Shown one piece after another: positions 11,511 to 23,683 of a DNA stretch of 64,000 nucleotides. The notes under the pieces were generated by a model that worked only from the letters and a program-made list of their open reading frames with translations, searched no databases and had not been told where the DNA came from. This DNA is from Phyto melanocephala (Eukaryota; Arthropoda; Insecta; Diptera; Rhinophoridae): positions 108,470,515 to 108,534,514 of the forward strand of contig OW799237.1 of NCBI GenBank assembly GCA_941918925.1, in the 5' to 3' direction. The position numbers were made by a program, and so were the translations under genes. Each line of letters begins with the position of its first letter. Position 1 is the stretch's first letter.

Positions 11511-12339
11511 AAATGCCGGTAAATTTAACTCTAGTGTTCATTTTGGGACACTCGTTATATGTGTATGTATGTATGTATGAAGTATGTTCTGACTGTTACA
11601 AATTAAATGCAAAACTTAAATAATTATCTTCTTTATCATTTATTATAAAGTGAATAAAAATGCAAATTAATTTGATTTTACTAAAAGTCTAAAATGACAA
11701 AGTAATGACAGACACACAGACAAACACACTAAGTCCCAGACAAACTTATGGTGTTCATACCTTATAGTGTAAGGTGATATAATTAGGGAAGAATAACACA
11801 TTTACTAAACAAGTGAAAAAAAAACTAAAATAAATAAAAAAATAATAAATTAAAAATGTTAAGAATTTAAGTCATATGAAGGAGACATTGTGTGAACCGA
11901 ATATATAATTTGCAGTAAAAGCGCAAAATTCTACAGAAATGTAGAGGTGAGCCTCACTGTCAGCATTTCTCACAGTGTATTTTTTGTTATGGGAGTTTTA
12001 GTTGTGTGTAGTTGTTTAAAGACATGATAAATCTTTGTTTCGAGTTAGTGTTGACTTTTGAAATTTTGATTGTCCACACAATAATCATAAATCATTTATA
12101 TGTGATTTTTATTTATTTATTTTTTCTTTCTATAAAACTCTTATATTTACCCATTTAGATTATTTATGGCTGACTTTTAAGTAGCAACTCTAAAAATAAT
12201 ATTTCACACTTGCTTGCGGCAATAGTTATCAAGCGAAAGGACAGACAGTGTGCTTGTTTAATTTAACCCTGTAGCATTAACCCATTAGCATGATGCATAA
12301 ATGAGTACTCGTTAACGAGTTTAAACGAGTACAAGTTGA

Positions 12340-12620
12340 GTTTATATCTTTGTCATTCCTTTGATAATTTTTTATTCGTGTGCGACCCCATAAAATATAT
12401 ATTTTTTAAGGCTTATAAATTGAAAAGTCGATCGAACGATGTTTATCTGTCTCTTTGTCCATGTGTCTATTAAAACGAACCTTTCGAAGTCTTCATAAGT
12501 TGCATATACCTGAATGCGACATTAATCTTTAAGAAATATTCGGAAATTAATTGCTTTTAGAAACCAGCACAATCGCTCTATAACTTTCTGAGACTCATGT
12601 CTGCATCCGCTCTCAGGTTA
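12340..12620 (+). mobile_element. Fragment of a Helentron-like element (5' portion)
   Basis: Contains TTTGTCATTCCTTTGATAAT, CGACCCCATAAAATATATAT, a decayed GTCTGTCC run and GAAACCAGCACAATCGC. Both termini are missing. Confidence 0.55.
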
Positions 12621-12929
12621 TTTACAGGCATACATATACAAAACGCACGATGTTAATTCTGTGGCAAAAAAAGAAAATCCGCTTATGTCTGTTTTTATAG
12701 TTTTTCAGAATACAACAACTTCCTGTAAAACTGTCCAAAATATTTGAAAATTAGCCTGAGTGTAGTTTTAGATTGCGGTATTGCAATGGTACTCTTATCT
12801 CAATTTTAGCTTACGTCGACTTAAGCAAGTATTCCTTCTTGCCACAGAATTGTACATAAAATAAAAAGTTTTCAGAAAATTATTTTAATATTTTTAATAA
12901 GATGACAATTGTGTGTGAAAAAAAATGTC

Positions 12930-13560
12930 CACCAAATACTCGCCACGGCTTCGGTGGCAGACTTCTATCCGATGTTCCATATTTCCAATGACATTGCGAC
13001 ATAATTGAGCTTCAATGTCGTTAATATGCTGAATTATCTAAGCCATTAGCTCTTGAATTTTGCTTGGCTTATTGACGTACACTTTTTCGTTTAAATATCC
13101 CTAAAGAAAGAAGTCAAACGGTGTCAAATCCCATTATAGTGGCGGCTGGTTAACATCACCACGATGTGAGATAACAGGGCCATTAGATTTTTTACGTAAA
13201 AGAGCCATTGCTTCGATGGCTGTGTGGCAAGTGGCACCAACCTATTGTAACTACATATTGTCCAGTTCCATATCGATAGTGAACACCATTCACGGTTACT
13301 GCTTCATTTTCGAAGATGTACGGCCCGATGACACCGCCAGCCCATAAACCGCACCCAGCCGTCAAATTTTTGTGGATGCATCAGGTTTTCAACAACCACT
13401 CGTGGATTCTAATTTTCCCAAATGCGGAAATTCTGCTTGTTAACGAATCCACTGAGGAAAAAGTGTGCCTCGCCACTGAAGATGATGTTTTCTTAGTAAA
13501 GTCGCCATTCACTTCTATCTATTCAACCAACCATTCGGCGTGTTGACGATGCTTGAAATG
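12930..13560 (-). pseudogene. Degenerate Tc1/mariner transposase relic
   Basis: The minus strand carries, in order, counterparts of FSDEAHF (near 13470), VNKQ..RIW (near 13420), the VWCG block (near 13350), a block like EAVTVNGVHY (near 13290) and a CHTAIEA motif (near 13220), broken by stops and frameshifts. It is of the same broad type as 2213-2914 but clearly another lineage. Confidence 0.65.
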
Positions 13561-13934
13561 ATCAGTAAGTTTCACCTCTTGAGTCAATTAAATTTTGTAA
13601 GAGTGTAAATTCAAAGCTTTTTTCAAAATTTGCATCAATGATGTTCGTGAGATGCTCAACTGTTGGGCACGACGACGAGTCGAGGTTTGTGCCTTCTCTG
13701 CCAAACTATCACGAACAACAACGAATGTTTTCTGCAGAACGAACTGGGCGACCATGCACAGGTAAACTAGAATAGGAATATGTTCATTCGCTAGATGAGC
13801 CCTGAAGCAGTTGGAGACAGACCCTTATTTTCTTAAAAAACTCATCTTTATTTATGAGAGTCATTTCTGGATGAACTGGTCGTCAACAAACAAAATTGAC
13901 TAATTTGATTGTCTTAACTGACATGAGATCGAGG

Positions 13935-14130
13935 AGCGTTTAACGCATTTCGAAAAAGTTAATGTTTGTTGTGGATTTTACAATGGCGGCGTCATCGGTG
14001 CATATTTTTTTGAAAACGACGTTGGTCACACTTTCACTGTCAATGGCGAGCGCTTGAAGTCAGTGTTTATAAACTTCTTTTGGCCTAAATTGGATGCTAT
14101 GTACACCAACGATTTTTATTAGGACTACGC
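13935..14130 (+). pseudogene. Tc1/mariner transposase fragment
   Basis: Plus-strand frame reads a block close to VCCGFYNGGVIGAYFFENDV followed by VNGERLKSVF, the region just after the VWCG motif of mariner transposases. It is a short, out-of-context fragment on the strand opposite to 12930-13560. Confidence 0.6.
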
Positions 14131-14649
14131 GCTACATGCTAAAAAACTTATGCAAAGTTATACATTTTGAAGGAGCGAATTGAGAGCACGGCCATCTCAT
14201 GTGGAGGTGATATAAAGTGGTCAACGAGATTGCGCAGTTTGATCCTGTTAAACCTTCTCTTAAGTTAGAAGTCTACATATGTGAATGAATCACATGTCAG
14301 GGCTGCCTTCATATGCCAGAGTCACGAAAAATTGGTTACTTCGGATGGGCTGGCATTTGCACAATGTTATACACATACATACATGTGTTTCATACAAAAT
14401 GACATCGATAGGCTTTTCAAACGAATAAAAAATATTTACAATGATATCTCACACACATTTTTATTAATGTAAATTATGATGGAACCTTTTAAACATTTAA
14501 TGCTACGCAATCTTTTAAGACACATTTGACATTCCTCGACCAATTTTGGAGAGAATCAGTGATTATATTTTATAATTTTTAAATTGATTCAAACTCTTTG
14601 AAAGGCTTCTTGAAAACCCTTTTTTTTTTTTTGTTGCTAAAAATTTCAG

Positions 14650-17600
14650 ATCTCAGAATGTGCTGCTAAAGTGGGTGAATGCGATGAGAGTAAAGGACGG
14701 CCGGTTTGTGGTACCGATGGCCAGACCTATCCTACTCGATGTCATTTATTAAGGGTACAGTGCAGCGGCCATCAAGTAAGCATACGAAATCGAGGACTGT
14801 GTAAAGGTAATTTAGAAATAAATTAAAAGCATTTTCTATTCCAACATTTTCTTTGACGTTAACCTCTTTTTAGCCTGCAATGTGGCTCGTGAGTATGCTC
14901 TTAAGCATCGCAACAAAAATCCTCTTAAATTTATACCGCGCTGCAAAAAAGATGGCACCTACGCTCCCATACAGTGTCTGGCCAATAGCGGTTGCTGGTG
15001 CAGTGACATCACCGGCACTCCTATAGATAATACAACTGTGCGTTCAGTTGGAAAGCTCAAGTGTCGCGAATTTAATAAAGCCTACATAAGACGTTCACCC
15101 TCTCGCAATTTGGGTGGAAATAGGAAAAGATCTTGCAGTCAAGACGATCGTGCCACATTCAATACAAATCTTCTAGGTCTATTCCATAGTGAATTTTTAA
15201 GGGTGGGTTTCGCGTTGAAAAGAAATGGTAGGGCGGATACTGTCATACCACAGCTGGATGAAGTTGAGGTTCTCAATTGGAAATTTAGCGAATTGGATGT
15301 GAATAATAATCAAATGTTGGATAAAAATGAATTTCGTGAACTAAAGAAACTTGTGAAAAGGGTGAGTACTAATATTCAATAATAATAATAAATTAATATC
15401 GAATTGAATGCATAAGAAATATGTAGAATAAAACAACAGACAAATGATTAAGTATTATTCACTTGTAACTTATTTATTATGCTGGTCTTACTTAGGCTGT
15501 GAAACCCAGACGTTGTGGACGTGCTTTTGGTAAATTTTGTGATGTTGACAGCGATGCACGTTTAACACGTCTAGAATGGAATAGTTGTCTATCTAAGGAT
15601 GGTATTAACAGTAAGTTCTACACCAATTAAACAAAAACTTTAAGCAATTCTTTTTGAACTTTGAAACAAGGTCACACACAATGATTATTAATGAATAAAA
15701 TTTGCATGTTTTTTATTAAAATTTAATTGGCTTTTTAACGTTTAACGTTTAACTTTTTTTTTTTTTTTTTTTTGTTAAACAAAAATCAAATCAAAAATTA
15801 ATCAGGACATTTAATGAGTATGGGTCGCAAACATAATAACACAAAACATCGTAAAAATAACCAACAAGTTTTGCATAGCAATACGGCCTATCGTCATACG
15901 TCCGCCTCTGATCCCTCCACTAACCAAGACCACCACCAACACATTATCCAAGACAACCACCAATCGCCTCTAAATCACAATCAAAATTCGATTTCTAATA
16001 AAAATCATTTTAACATACTACTACATCATAACAATAATAATCATCAAAATCGTTTACGTCCAGATTCTTATGAAAATGAAAGTAATCCAGCCGACGATGA
16101 GGAGGACGACGATAACAGTAGTCATATAGCTGATTATACAGATGATTATGAGGATTTTGATGATGATCATACGGCGTCAATTAATTCACCTACAAAATTT
16201 CCATCTATCAATAGTACGTACTCTGCATGTGAATTATTAATGTGATAAAATGCATGGCATGTTCTTTATGGGGTTGTTTTAATAATTGAAATTTGTTTTT
16301 AAAAATTTTGGGAACCTTTTTCTAGTTTTAAGCACCAGCGCTAGCGTCAACACCAAGAGCAAGGATAATGAGCCGGACTATGCGGGTTGCTTTGCCGATC
16401 GCAAAGATGCTCTCACACAAAATGATGAAAATCTTAAGGTAACGGTTTTATGATCAATTTGATTTTAAAGTCGTTTTTTTATTTTCATTTTTAAATCATT
16501 TTTATTTTATAGAACGGCAAAAAGGCCGGTCATGTGCCGATTTGCACTCCGGATGGTCGGTTTCAGCGTGTACAATGTTATGACTCAATATGTTGGTGTG
16601 CCAACGAAGAAACCGGCGAAACCGTTAAAGGGACTGACGTTAAAAATAGAGTGCCGCAATGTGGCCCAGTGACACGGGCCATGAAAGGTTGTCCGAGTGA
16701 AGTTAAAACTGTTTTTCTCAAAGATCTTAAGGAGTTTTTAAAAACTAAAATTATCGCAGTCTCGAATGAGGGGTAAGTTTTATATAATTAATTTAAGAAG
16801 TCTGGATAATGAAAACTTATTAAATCATAAAAGATAACATTTTTGTTTGCTGCGGCACGTTACATGAACCGGAATCCAAAGTAGCTTACATCTTCTGTGC
16901 ATGCCAAGATGGAGAAGGACGTTAATTCATTTCAACAGCAGAGCCAAATTGATATCAAGAACCATAAGGCTGCTTTACTATCCGATCTTCTTTAAAGATT
17001 AACAGGCACTGATATTTACATAGATATGTCATAAATTATCGAAAGATATTTACCCTTAGGGAGGGCTCTTTAAATCTTATACAAGACTTGGTTTAATGAC
17101 ATTGAAGTGTCTGTCAAAAATCTTAGTTCACGAAATAGTATCTTTGACACTTGCGATGGGGTTGCGAACCAGATTTTTCCTAATCCTCATACATACATAT
17201 GTATCTTAAGGTATCTTTGCACGCTACTAAGCTTCTTAATACGTATAGGGCTAGAGCATGTAGAATATCGATGACAGATATCACGGTTACAGCTCAAGGA
17301 GAGCGACCATCGGGCATGTCCTACTGGAATCTTTGATACCATTATCTGCAAAGTGAAGAATACGCCCAAGCGCATTCTCAAAATCAACTTGCTTTATCTT
17401 TGGTCATCATATAAGTAATGCATAGGTGATCACAAGTCTTAGAAATGTGTCGAAAGACTAGTGACCTCTGACAGGCATAGAAACCCGACACGCTCTCTAA
17501 TTGGGCATTTTGTTTAAACAACTCTAAATACTATCTGAAAACTCGATATGTTTTCTGTTCAATTTGGGCCCCTTAATGCACAGTTCCTTTTCCTCGTGAA

Positions 17601-20139
17601 GGGCACTAGGACATTTTTCATCAAATTCATAGTTAAGTCATTTTTACGCCACCACGCAAGAGTTAGATACAGGCCCTGTTGCATACGTTTCAAAACAGTG
17701 TTGTCTTTTCAGCCCAAAACTAAGAAAACAAAAACGTTCGTGCATCCAAAGATCCATTTAATTTGTCAAGAAATTCGTCAATAAGAATCCACAAGAAAGG
17801 TGACAATACCCCTCTTTGTAGGCACTCCAGAGTGGACCGAATGGTCCCTGGTATAACTGAGAGCAAATGATATAATCCTGTAAGATAATCAATAATGACT
17901 TCCAATATATCTTTCCTTCTCATAGCTATATCAGCTTCCTTGTAGGGATATGTTTTAAAATGCACCCTGAATATAAATCAAGTTATATAAGGCAATTTGC
18001 TATACCTCTAGAGGCTTTTCTACATGACAAACACTATACGGTGGTTAGCACTCTCCGTGGATTTACCAAGTTGATAAGGGAACTAAAACCTGTGAAGCAG
18101 TATCTTTTCAAATGATCACAGGCAGGCTCATCTTCGGTCTGCAGCTTTTATACATGATATTTGAAATTTCAGTTATACAGCTTATCGTACTCCGATAAAC
18201 GAGTTTTTTTTACCGCATCTTTGGCTCTTTAAGCATTAGACGAGCCTGTCTGCAAGTGGCTCCCTTCATCCAAATTTGTAGGCTTATAGAGTTTACCCAT
18301 TGAAAGGATTTTGCTCGCACTAACTCATTTAGAGTTTTAGTTCATAGATCCCCGCCTCGCAAGTTCCTTCGTCGTTTCATTTTCCCCTTTGCCTACGTGT
18401 CCCTAAACCAACAACGGCTTCACCTTATTTGTAGAAGCTCACTTATTGGGCTTTAAAATAAATTTAAGCACCAATGTGAGTTCTGATTCACCCGCCGCAC
18501 TCGTTTTTTTTTATTATTCAGCCGTTTCTTTTATGAACAATTTCGACGGTAGCAATCGTAACATGGCCTGCCTTTGGTGTGGTATGTATGGCACACAATT
18601 AATCAAGCAATTAGTCCTCTGAACCTCATCCAACTTTAGCCTAGGTAAGGTTAGGTTAGGTTGAAAAGGAGAGGTATAAAAGCCCAAACCCATGACAGGT
18701 ATACACCTATGCCCAGTTGGCATGTTGTGCGCTCCATGTGGAAAACGGAATTCCCAAACAAAAAACCATAAACATAATTTCCCATAAATAACGGACTAGT
18801 CCAAGAAACCAGTCCCCTCAATGTAACGCCTTATGGATCTCCAGTTCGAGTTCCCCAGGTATTCCAAGTTCGGCATAGTATCCACTGTAAAATTTTCGCG
18901 CCTAATATGCCCAAACGCAGGACAATGACAGAGGTAGTGTACCAGGGTCTCATCCTCTTCCTCGCAAGCTCTACATGTCGTCTCCTCAGATAATCCCATG
19001 CGAGCTAGATGAGTTCTCAACTCCGTATGACCTGTAATTACACCGGTTAATTTCCTAAGTGTAGGTCTACTTAGTCTCAGAATCTCCTTTGACTTCCCAA
19101 GATTTGGGTCACCCCAGAGTGTTCTTGTCACCTTACCGACATCAGTGCTTTGCCATTTTCTGACATGTTCTTCCATTGCCCAACGTTTAAGTTCATCCTT
19201 AAATCGTTTAAGGGGTTTGGCGTTCTCCAAAGTTATAGTACTCAGAAGAGCTCCCATTTTGGATAATTTGTCGGCTTTCTCGTTTCCGATCAGCCCGTGA
19301 TGGCTTGGTATCCATATTATCTCCAGATGTTCACAATTTGCATATGAGTTTATCTCACTCCCATTTGTTTACACTGATATAAAATCCTTATTTTTTGCTT
19401 TCTGTATCCTTGTTTCAACATGATCATACAAGGTTAGTTTCGTATTCAGTGTTTCTTCTAGACATTACGTCTTCTTGAACACTTTAAATTTAGTTACAAA
19501 AACCCTGTAATGACAAAGTATTTCTTGATTCAAATAGTTAAAAACTTTATTTTTTGAGGTTTTAAAAGTTTTACTTTTATTTACAAAAAAGATCGAAAAC
19601 ATTTATTTACAATTTTTCTTTTTTAATTTTAGTACCAACACTTCACAATGGGATTCAGAAGAGGAGCGTATCGCTACCTTAAGTTTTGTGATATTGGATA
19701 AAAATAAAAATAAGGCTTGGGAAAGAAAGGAATGGAAAACCTTTAGAGAACTAGTAACCAACAATAGGTAGACTACAAATGAGTAATTAAATTTTTATAA
19801 ATTTCCTTTCAACAACCATTTAAAATTTTAGAACTTTGCGACGTTGTGGCCGCAAAATGCCCAGATATTGTGACGTTAATAATGATAAGAAAATAACTTT
19901 AAGCGAATGGTTAAGTTGTCTACAAACCCAAAAAATGGAAATGAATACGCAACCAGATTTTACACCTCCTCAGCATATGTTATCAAGTAAGATAATCTAA
20001 TATTTATATTGTACATAAGTATTATTAGAAAACAATAATAATAATAATAATGAACTTATTTACAATTACAGACGATACATCATTAGCTAAGCCACCCAAA
20101 CTCAATGGCACAAATCCATTGACTATTTATCTTACTTAG
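14650..20139 (+). CDS. magu: SMOC/SPARC-family secreted protein, magu (pentagone) type; 3' nine exons
   Basis: Exons 14650-14806, 14874-15361, 15496-15610, 15806-16213, 16326-16438, 16513-16772, 19633-19767, 19832-19986 and 20072-20139 all have AG/GT borders and compatible phases, and together give exactly 633 codons (632 aa plus stop). Domains: Kazal/follistatin-like (residues 1-52, six Cys, VCGTDGQTY); thyroglobulin type-1 (about 52-120, CWCSD); SPARC-like calcium domain with EF-hand loops (DVNNNQMLDKNEF and DVDSDARLTRLEW); a disordered His/Asn/Asp-rich linker made by the fourth exon; a second thyroglobulin repeat (CWCANEETG); and a second EF-hand pair (DKNKNKAWERKEW and DVNNDKKITLSEW). In Drosophila, Magu/Pent is a secreted Dpp/BMP feedback regulator that binds glypicans. 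The exon with the signal peptide is not in the recognised part, so the gene is incomplete at its 5' end. The 2.9-kb intron 16773-19632 holds LINE relics. The paralogous choice would be another SMOC/SPARC protein. Confidence 0.88.
16773..17690. other. Intron segment, decayed repeat sequence
   Basis: First part of the large magu-type intron. Unusually GC-rich for the window, which suggests decayed LINE coding sequence, but no domain can be read with confidence before 17690. Confidence 0.4.
17690..18010 (-). pseudogene. LINE reverse transcriptase relic
   Basis: A minus-strand frame reads IIDYLTGLYHLLSVIPGTIR and then LQRGVLSPFLWILIDEFLDK, the RT segment usually written (P)QGGVLSPLLWNLVVDELL in I/R1/Jockey-type LINEs. 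An upstream GAF(D)-like block fits RT motif A. The YADD motif is not readable. It lies beyond the 3' tail of the LINE piece at 18640-19375, so it belongs to another copy. Confidence 0.7.
18640..19375 (-). mobile_element. LINE 3' end: RNase H, zinc-knuckle C-terminus and 3' tail
   Basis: Minus strand: CEHLEIIWIPSHHGLIGNEK (the RNase H 'WVPGHSGIxGNExAD' block) continues into an open frame to about 18796 ending in a CCHC motif (CRACEEEDETLVHYLCHC). This order (RT, RNase H, CCHC) is that of I/R1/LOA-type non-LTR retrotransposons. The 3' untranslated part has TGGAGCGCACAACATGCCAA, GTGTATACCTGTCATGGGTT and ends in CTAACC repeats. The same tail ends the SINE at 25513-25740. The element is 5'-truncated and sits in the magu-type intron. 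Confidence 0.85.
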
Positions 20140-20881
20140 AAGGGCATGCAAAAATTGCGCATACTTGGCGTTTGGAATTTTGTCGATAATAATTAAGAAT
20201 AAGGGAAATATTTCCAAAATTAATTTATTTTTGAATCCCCAAAAAACAAAAGAAAATTATAAGTTTAAGAAAATTTTATTACGGCTTATTTTTTACAACA
20301 ACGATTTTCTTGCAAAATCTCTTAAATGTGTGAAACGATTTAAAATCGGTAATACATATACATACATATGCATATGTAGATGATATTTTAACATTTTTTA
20401 TGTTTCTATTTGAACTCATTACTTTTTATTAATTGTTGAAAGTGCCATGTTGCAGGTTATTTTTTTTTATATTAAAGATAAAAAGCTACATTTTTTTATT
20501 AACGTAAAAGATTTATTTGTATGTTTTGTGCGAATATTGTTTTATTTTTTTTTTTTAAATAAAATAACGAAAAAACTTTATTAACTGAGATTATTAAGTT
20601 GAAAACTTTAATGTTTATTCAGTTTTTTTTTATATATAGATAAACTTATCGTACTTTTTAAATTGTGTGTAAATATTTATAGTTTTAGTTTTATATTTAT
20701 AGCCTCTTTGAGTTAAAAATAAGTTTAATAACATAAGCCTTTTATTTTATACACGCATTAACATTATTTATAACTAGTGTTGTAAATTACGAACGTAATT
20801 AATTATAAAATGTAAAAAGAAAAAAATAAAAAACCTGATTTAAAAATTTCCCAGTATTTTTTTTTTATTATAAATTTTTTT
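20140..20881 (+). other. Likely 3' UTR and downstream of the magu-type gene
   Basis: AT-rich sequence after the TAG at 20137-20139, with several AATAAA-type signals (for example in the run at 20824-20832). No further exon was seen. The 72-codon ORF at 20165 is probably 3' UTR. Confidence 0.5.
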
Positions 20882-22155
20882 CAAGGCGAATTCATTATCA
20901 GGTGATAACATCCCTGCCAAGGCGAATCAATTCATCTTGATCCCTCCAACAAACACAAAAAGACCAAGAGAATGTCAAAACACAAAAAAAATAATTTTTT
21001 GTTTACTTTTAATTAAAATTTTATTTTTATAAATTTACGCGAAAAGTTTTAAAATAAATAAGTATTTTTTATTTATTACATAAATTTGTGTTAGTTTATA
21101 TCACATTTGTGTTTTTTATGCCCTTCACCTGTGGTGCACAAGGGTATATATAGCTTTGTCATTCCGTTTGTAATTCCTACAATTTTCATTTCCGACCCCA
21201 TAAAGTATATATTTTCTGAAAGCTTATGAATAGAGGAGTCGATTAATCCCTGACCGTCTATCCGTCTGCCCGTGTGTTGGTTGAAATCAACTTTTAGAAG
21301 CAACTATATGTTCCTCAGATCTGTATATGGCATCAATCTCTTGGAAATATCCAGGAATGAATCGCTATTGAAATTCAGCACAATCGCCCCAAAACTTTCT
21401 GAGATATGAGCAAAAAACCACGACCACCTCGTTTTTTTACACAATTACAACAACAACATACATACATAAATGCATGTAAAAACATACCAAAAAAAAAAAA
21501 AATTACAAAAAAAATATATTAAAAATAAAAAAAAAAATAATAAAAAAAATTACAAACAAAAAAAATTTTAAAAAATTTAAAAAAAAAAAATTTTAAAAAT
21601 TTTTAAAAAAAATTTAAAAAAATATAAAAAGAAACAATAAATATAAATAATATATTAAATAAAATAAAATACATTTTTTTTGGCTCAGCTGGGATTCGAT
21701 ACCACATTTATTTTAACCAGTACATATATACATATGTACGTATTTTATATGAGATGAATGGTGACGCAAACAATTGTTATTGCATGACTACACATTGTGA
21801 AGGGTATATAAGATTCGGCACAGCCGAATATAGCACTGTTACTTGTTCTTAAACATGTTTCACAATTTTCACAACTTTAAATGACTAGAACTAACACAAC
21901 AGAAATTTTGCATTTTCTGAATTAAAAATGTTGTTTATTCAAATTATAAAATGTATTTTACTTACTTCCCAATAAGTTATTGCAAAAATATTATTTTTAC
22001 AATTTTTTCCACAAATTTTACCACTTTTATTTTTCAATCAACTCACATAAAAATTAATTTAAATGTAAAAAAACTTTGACATTGTGCCGTAAAAAAAAAC
22101 GAGCAAAAAACAATCAGCTGGCTTCTTAATATCACCTTATTATAAATTCGCCTTG
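20882..22155. mobile_element. hAT-like element, CAAGGCGAATT family, with nested insertion
   Basis: The left end CAAGGCGAATTCATTATCAG(GTGATA) and the right end (ending ATAAATTCGCCTTG at 22155) form an imperfect inverted repeat of about 25 bp. The related element at 49044-50131 has an exact 8-bp duplication; here the flanks are poly-T and no duplication can be called. The interior is mostly the Helentron-like element 21118-21847. Confidence 0.55.
21118..21847 (+). mobile_element. Helentron-like element, subfamily A (copy 1)
   Basis: Complete from the 5' hairpin (CCCTTCACCTGTGGTGCACA, then AGGGTATATATAG) to the 3' hairpin and ACTTGTT. Subfamily A marks: CAGATCTGTATATGGCATCA, CCAGGAATGAATCGCTATTG, and the segment GGCTCAGCTGGGATTCGAT to the right of the A/T core. 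Nested in the hAT-like element 20882-22155. Confidence 0.85.
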
Positions 22156-22247
22156 TTTTTATTTTTGTTCGAATTTTTTTATTCTTAACTTGTCAAAGAT
22201 TTCTCGATTATTAGACTTCCTAAAACATTTTTTTAATTAAATTAAAC

Positions 22248-22330
22248 CAAGGCGAATTCATACAGGTGAAATTATCAGCCCAGCTGATTGTGAAACATTT
22301 TGTCGAAATTGGTTGAATTTGCCTTATTAA
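22248..22330. repeat. Partial CAAGGCGAATTC hAT-type repeat
   Basis: CAAGGCGAATTCATACAGGT at 22249 matches the end of the hAT-like family, and AATTTGCCTT near 22325 may be a decayed opposite end. No target duplication is visible. Confidence 0.4.
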
Positions 22331-22756
22331 TGCAGGGAAGGGAAATGTGATTTTAAATTCTGTATTAAACAATTAACTTACATGTACATTTTTGATAAAA
22401 AATGTGCTAAATTTATGTATATTTGTAGCTTTTGCGTCATTAATAATGTGTTTCAAACAATTAAATCCTTTTTTTAATCAAATTTTATTATATTTAATAT
22501 GTAAAAACACCTTTTCCATCCCTGATATACGAATTGGCCTTGACATAAAACATCCCATGAAAAGTTGCTTTGTTGTATCAATTCGCCGTTGCATATACCT
22601 TATGGATATGCCTTGAATTAAACTGTAATTGTATTTTTTTTTCTATTATTATTAATTCGGCTTGAGGTCAATTATTGAAAATTATTTATAAATAAATTGA
22701 AAAAAAATATATGCAATAATATTTTTGTTTTTATTTATTTTCAATATTTGTTTTTT

Positions 22757-22799
22757 CCCAATATTTCGATCAAACTTCGTTGATCATCTTCAGGGGATC
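22757..22799 (-). ncRNA. Hammerhead-like ribozyme motif (Penelope arm, left)
   Basis: Minus strand: CCC, then CTGAAGA (22793-22787), one T, stem II GATCAA / TTGATC with loop CGAAGT, then GAAA (22667 region of the arm at 22767-22764), TATT and GGG. The CCC/GGG pair can form stem I. All CUGANGA and GAAA core bases are intact; stem III would be minimal (one A-U pair). Confidence 0.6.
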
Positions 22800-22932
22800 A
22801 GGGGCCGAATTACGGCATTCGAACGTGATCGAAATTAGAAAATTCTTATTAGAATCTCTATACCTAAAGCACAGCGAACTCGATTGTTTGAGTAAAATTT
22901 CGATCGTGATCGAATACCGTAATTTGGCCTCT
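22800..22932. mobile_element. Palindromic MITE, AGGGGCCGAATTACGGCATT family, copy 2
   Basis: Begins AGGGGCCGAATTACGGCATT and ends with the near reverse complement (AATACCGTAATTTGGCCTCT). Central part AATTCTTATTAGAATCTCTA is shared with the copy at 55582-55826. Confidence 0.8.
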
Positions 22933-23079
22933 GAAATATACAGTCATTGTATAAGAACACATAACATATTTAACTCAAAAAAATATAAAGAAATTATAAT
23001 TACAATTATTTTTGAAAATAAAATTTAATTTAACGTAAATTATTATTAAAAGTTTTTTTATTACTAAAAGCTTATGTTT

Positions 23080-23450
23080 TTTGTTTTGCTCTATGTTTGT
23101 TTATTGTACATCGATATATGTGTGCACATCCCTTCGTATCACTCTTATAATTTAGTCTCTTATTGTTCGGTAAATCAATTATATATAACATTTCAAATAA
23201 GTATATTTTCTTGTAATTTTTCTCTCTCGACCATATTTGTATACTATTTAAGTTTGGCTTACGTCAAGTTACCGCACAGTGGGATGCAAGTGCAGTTTTA
23301 TGTGAAAGCGGTTTTTGTGTCGATTAAACGTCAGATTTATGTTATGCCATCCTTGTCTTTAGTTTTGTTTTTGCATTACCAACATATACTTTTTTGCATA
23401 TATTGGACCCGCCTCCATCACAGTTTACTTTGTAAACGATATTAGATTTT
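23080..23450 (-). pseudogene. Penelope-type GIY-YIG endonuclease relic
   Basis: The minus strand reads NIVYKVNCDGGGSNICKKVY followed by VGNAKTKLKTRMA, then HKSD, and KTALASHCAVT, interrupted by stops. This order (VYK..C, C.KVYVG.T..L..R...HK.D, KTALA.H) is the Penelope-like GIY-YIG domain. A following MVERERK block fits the C-terminal tail 'ILERE'. The 123-codon plus-strand ORF over this region is its shadow. Non-functional. Confidence 0.75.
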
Positions 23451-23642
23451 TCTTCGTTCTCTAATTTTGATTTCATATTGTTGAATAGTGTATAATTCGC
23501 ATGTCCAGTTTTAAAAACCAATTTATTTTTTTCTCTGTCAAAAATGTTAAAATGCTTTTAGTCTTTCCGAGAATTTCTTTATATTTTTTTGTGTTAAATA
23601 TTTTATGCGTTCTTATATAATGACTGACTGCATATTTCAGAT

Positions 23643-23683
23643 CCCCTGAAGATTATCAACAAAGTTTGATCAAAGTATTGGGG
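23643..23683 (+). ncRNA. Degenerate hammerhead-like motif (Penelope arm, right)
   Basis: CCC, CTGAAGA (23646-23652), T, TATCAA / TTGATC stem with loop CAAAGT, then AAAG in place of GAAA, TATT and GGGG. The changed GAAA box predicts loss of activity. Confidence 0.5.

Noticed and set aside
17187..17387. 66-codon minus-strand ORF in the magu-type intron
   Set aside because: No recognisable domain. It lies in decayed LINE-like sequence; too weak to call.
18645..18665. GGTTAGGTTAGG repeats suggestive of insect telomere (TTAGG)n
   Set aside because: They are the 3' tail of a LINE (and of the SINE at 25513-25740), only about two to three units long; flies lack TTAGG telomeres.
23074..23445. 123-codon plus-strand ORF with hydrophobic stretches
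   Set aside because: It is the antisense shadow of the GIY-YIG relic on the minus strand, which has recognisable conserved blocks.
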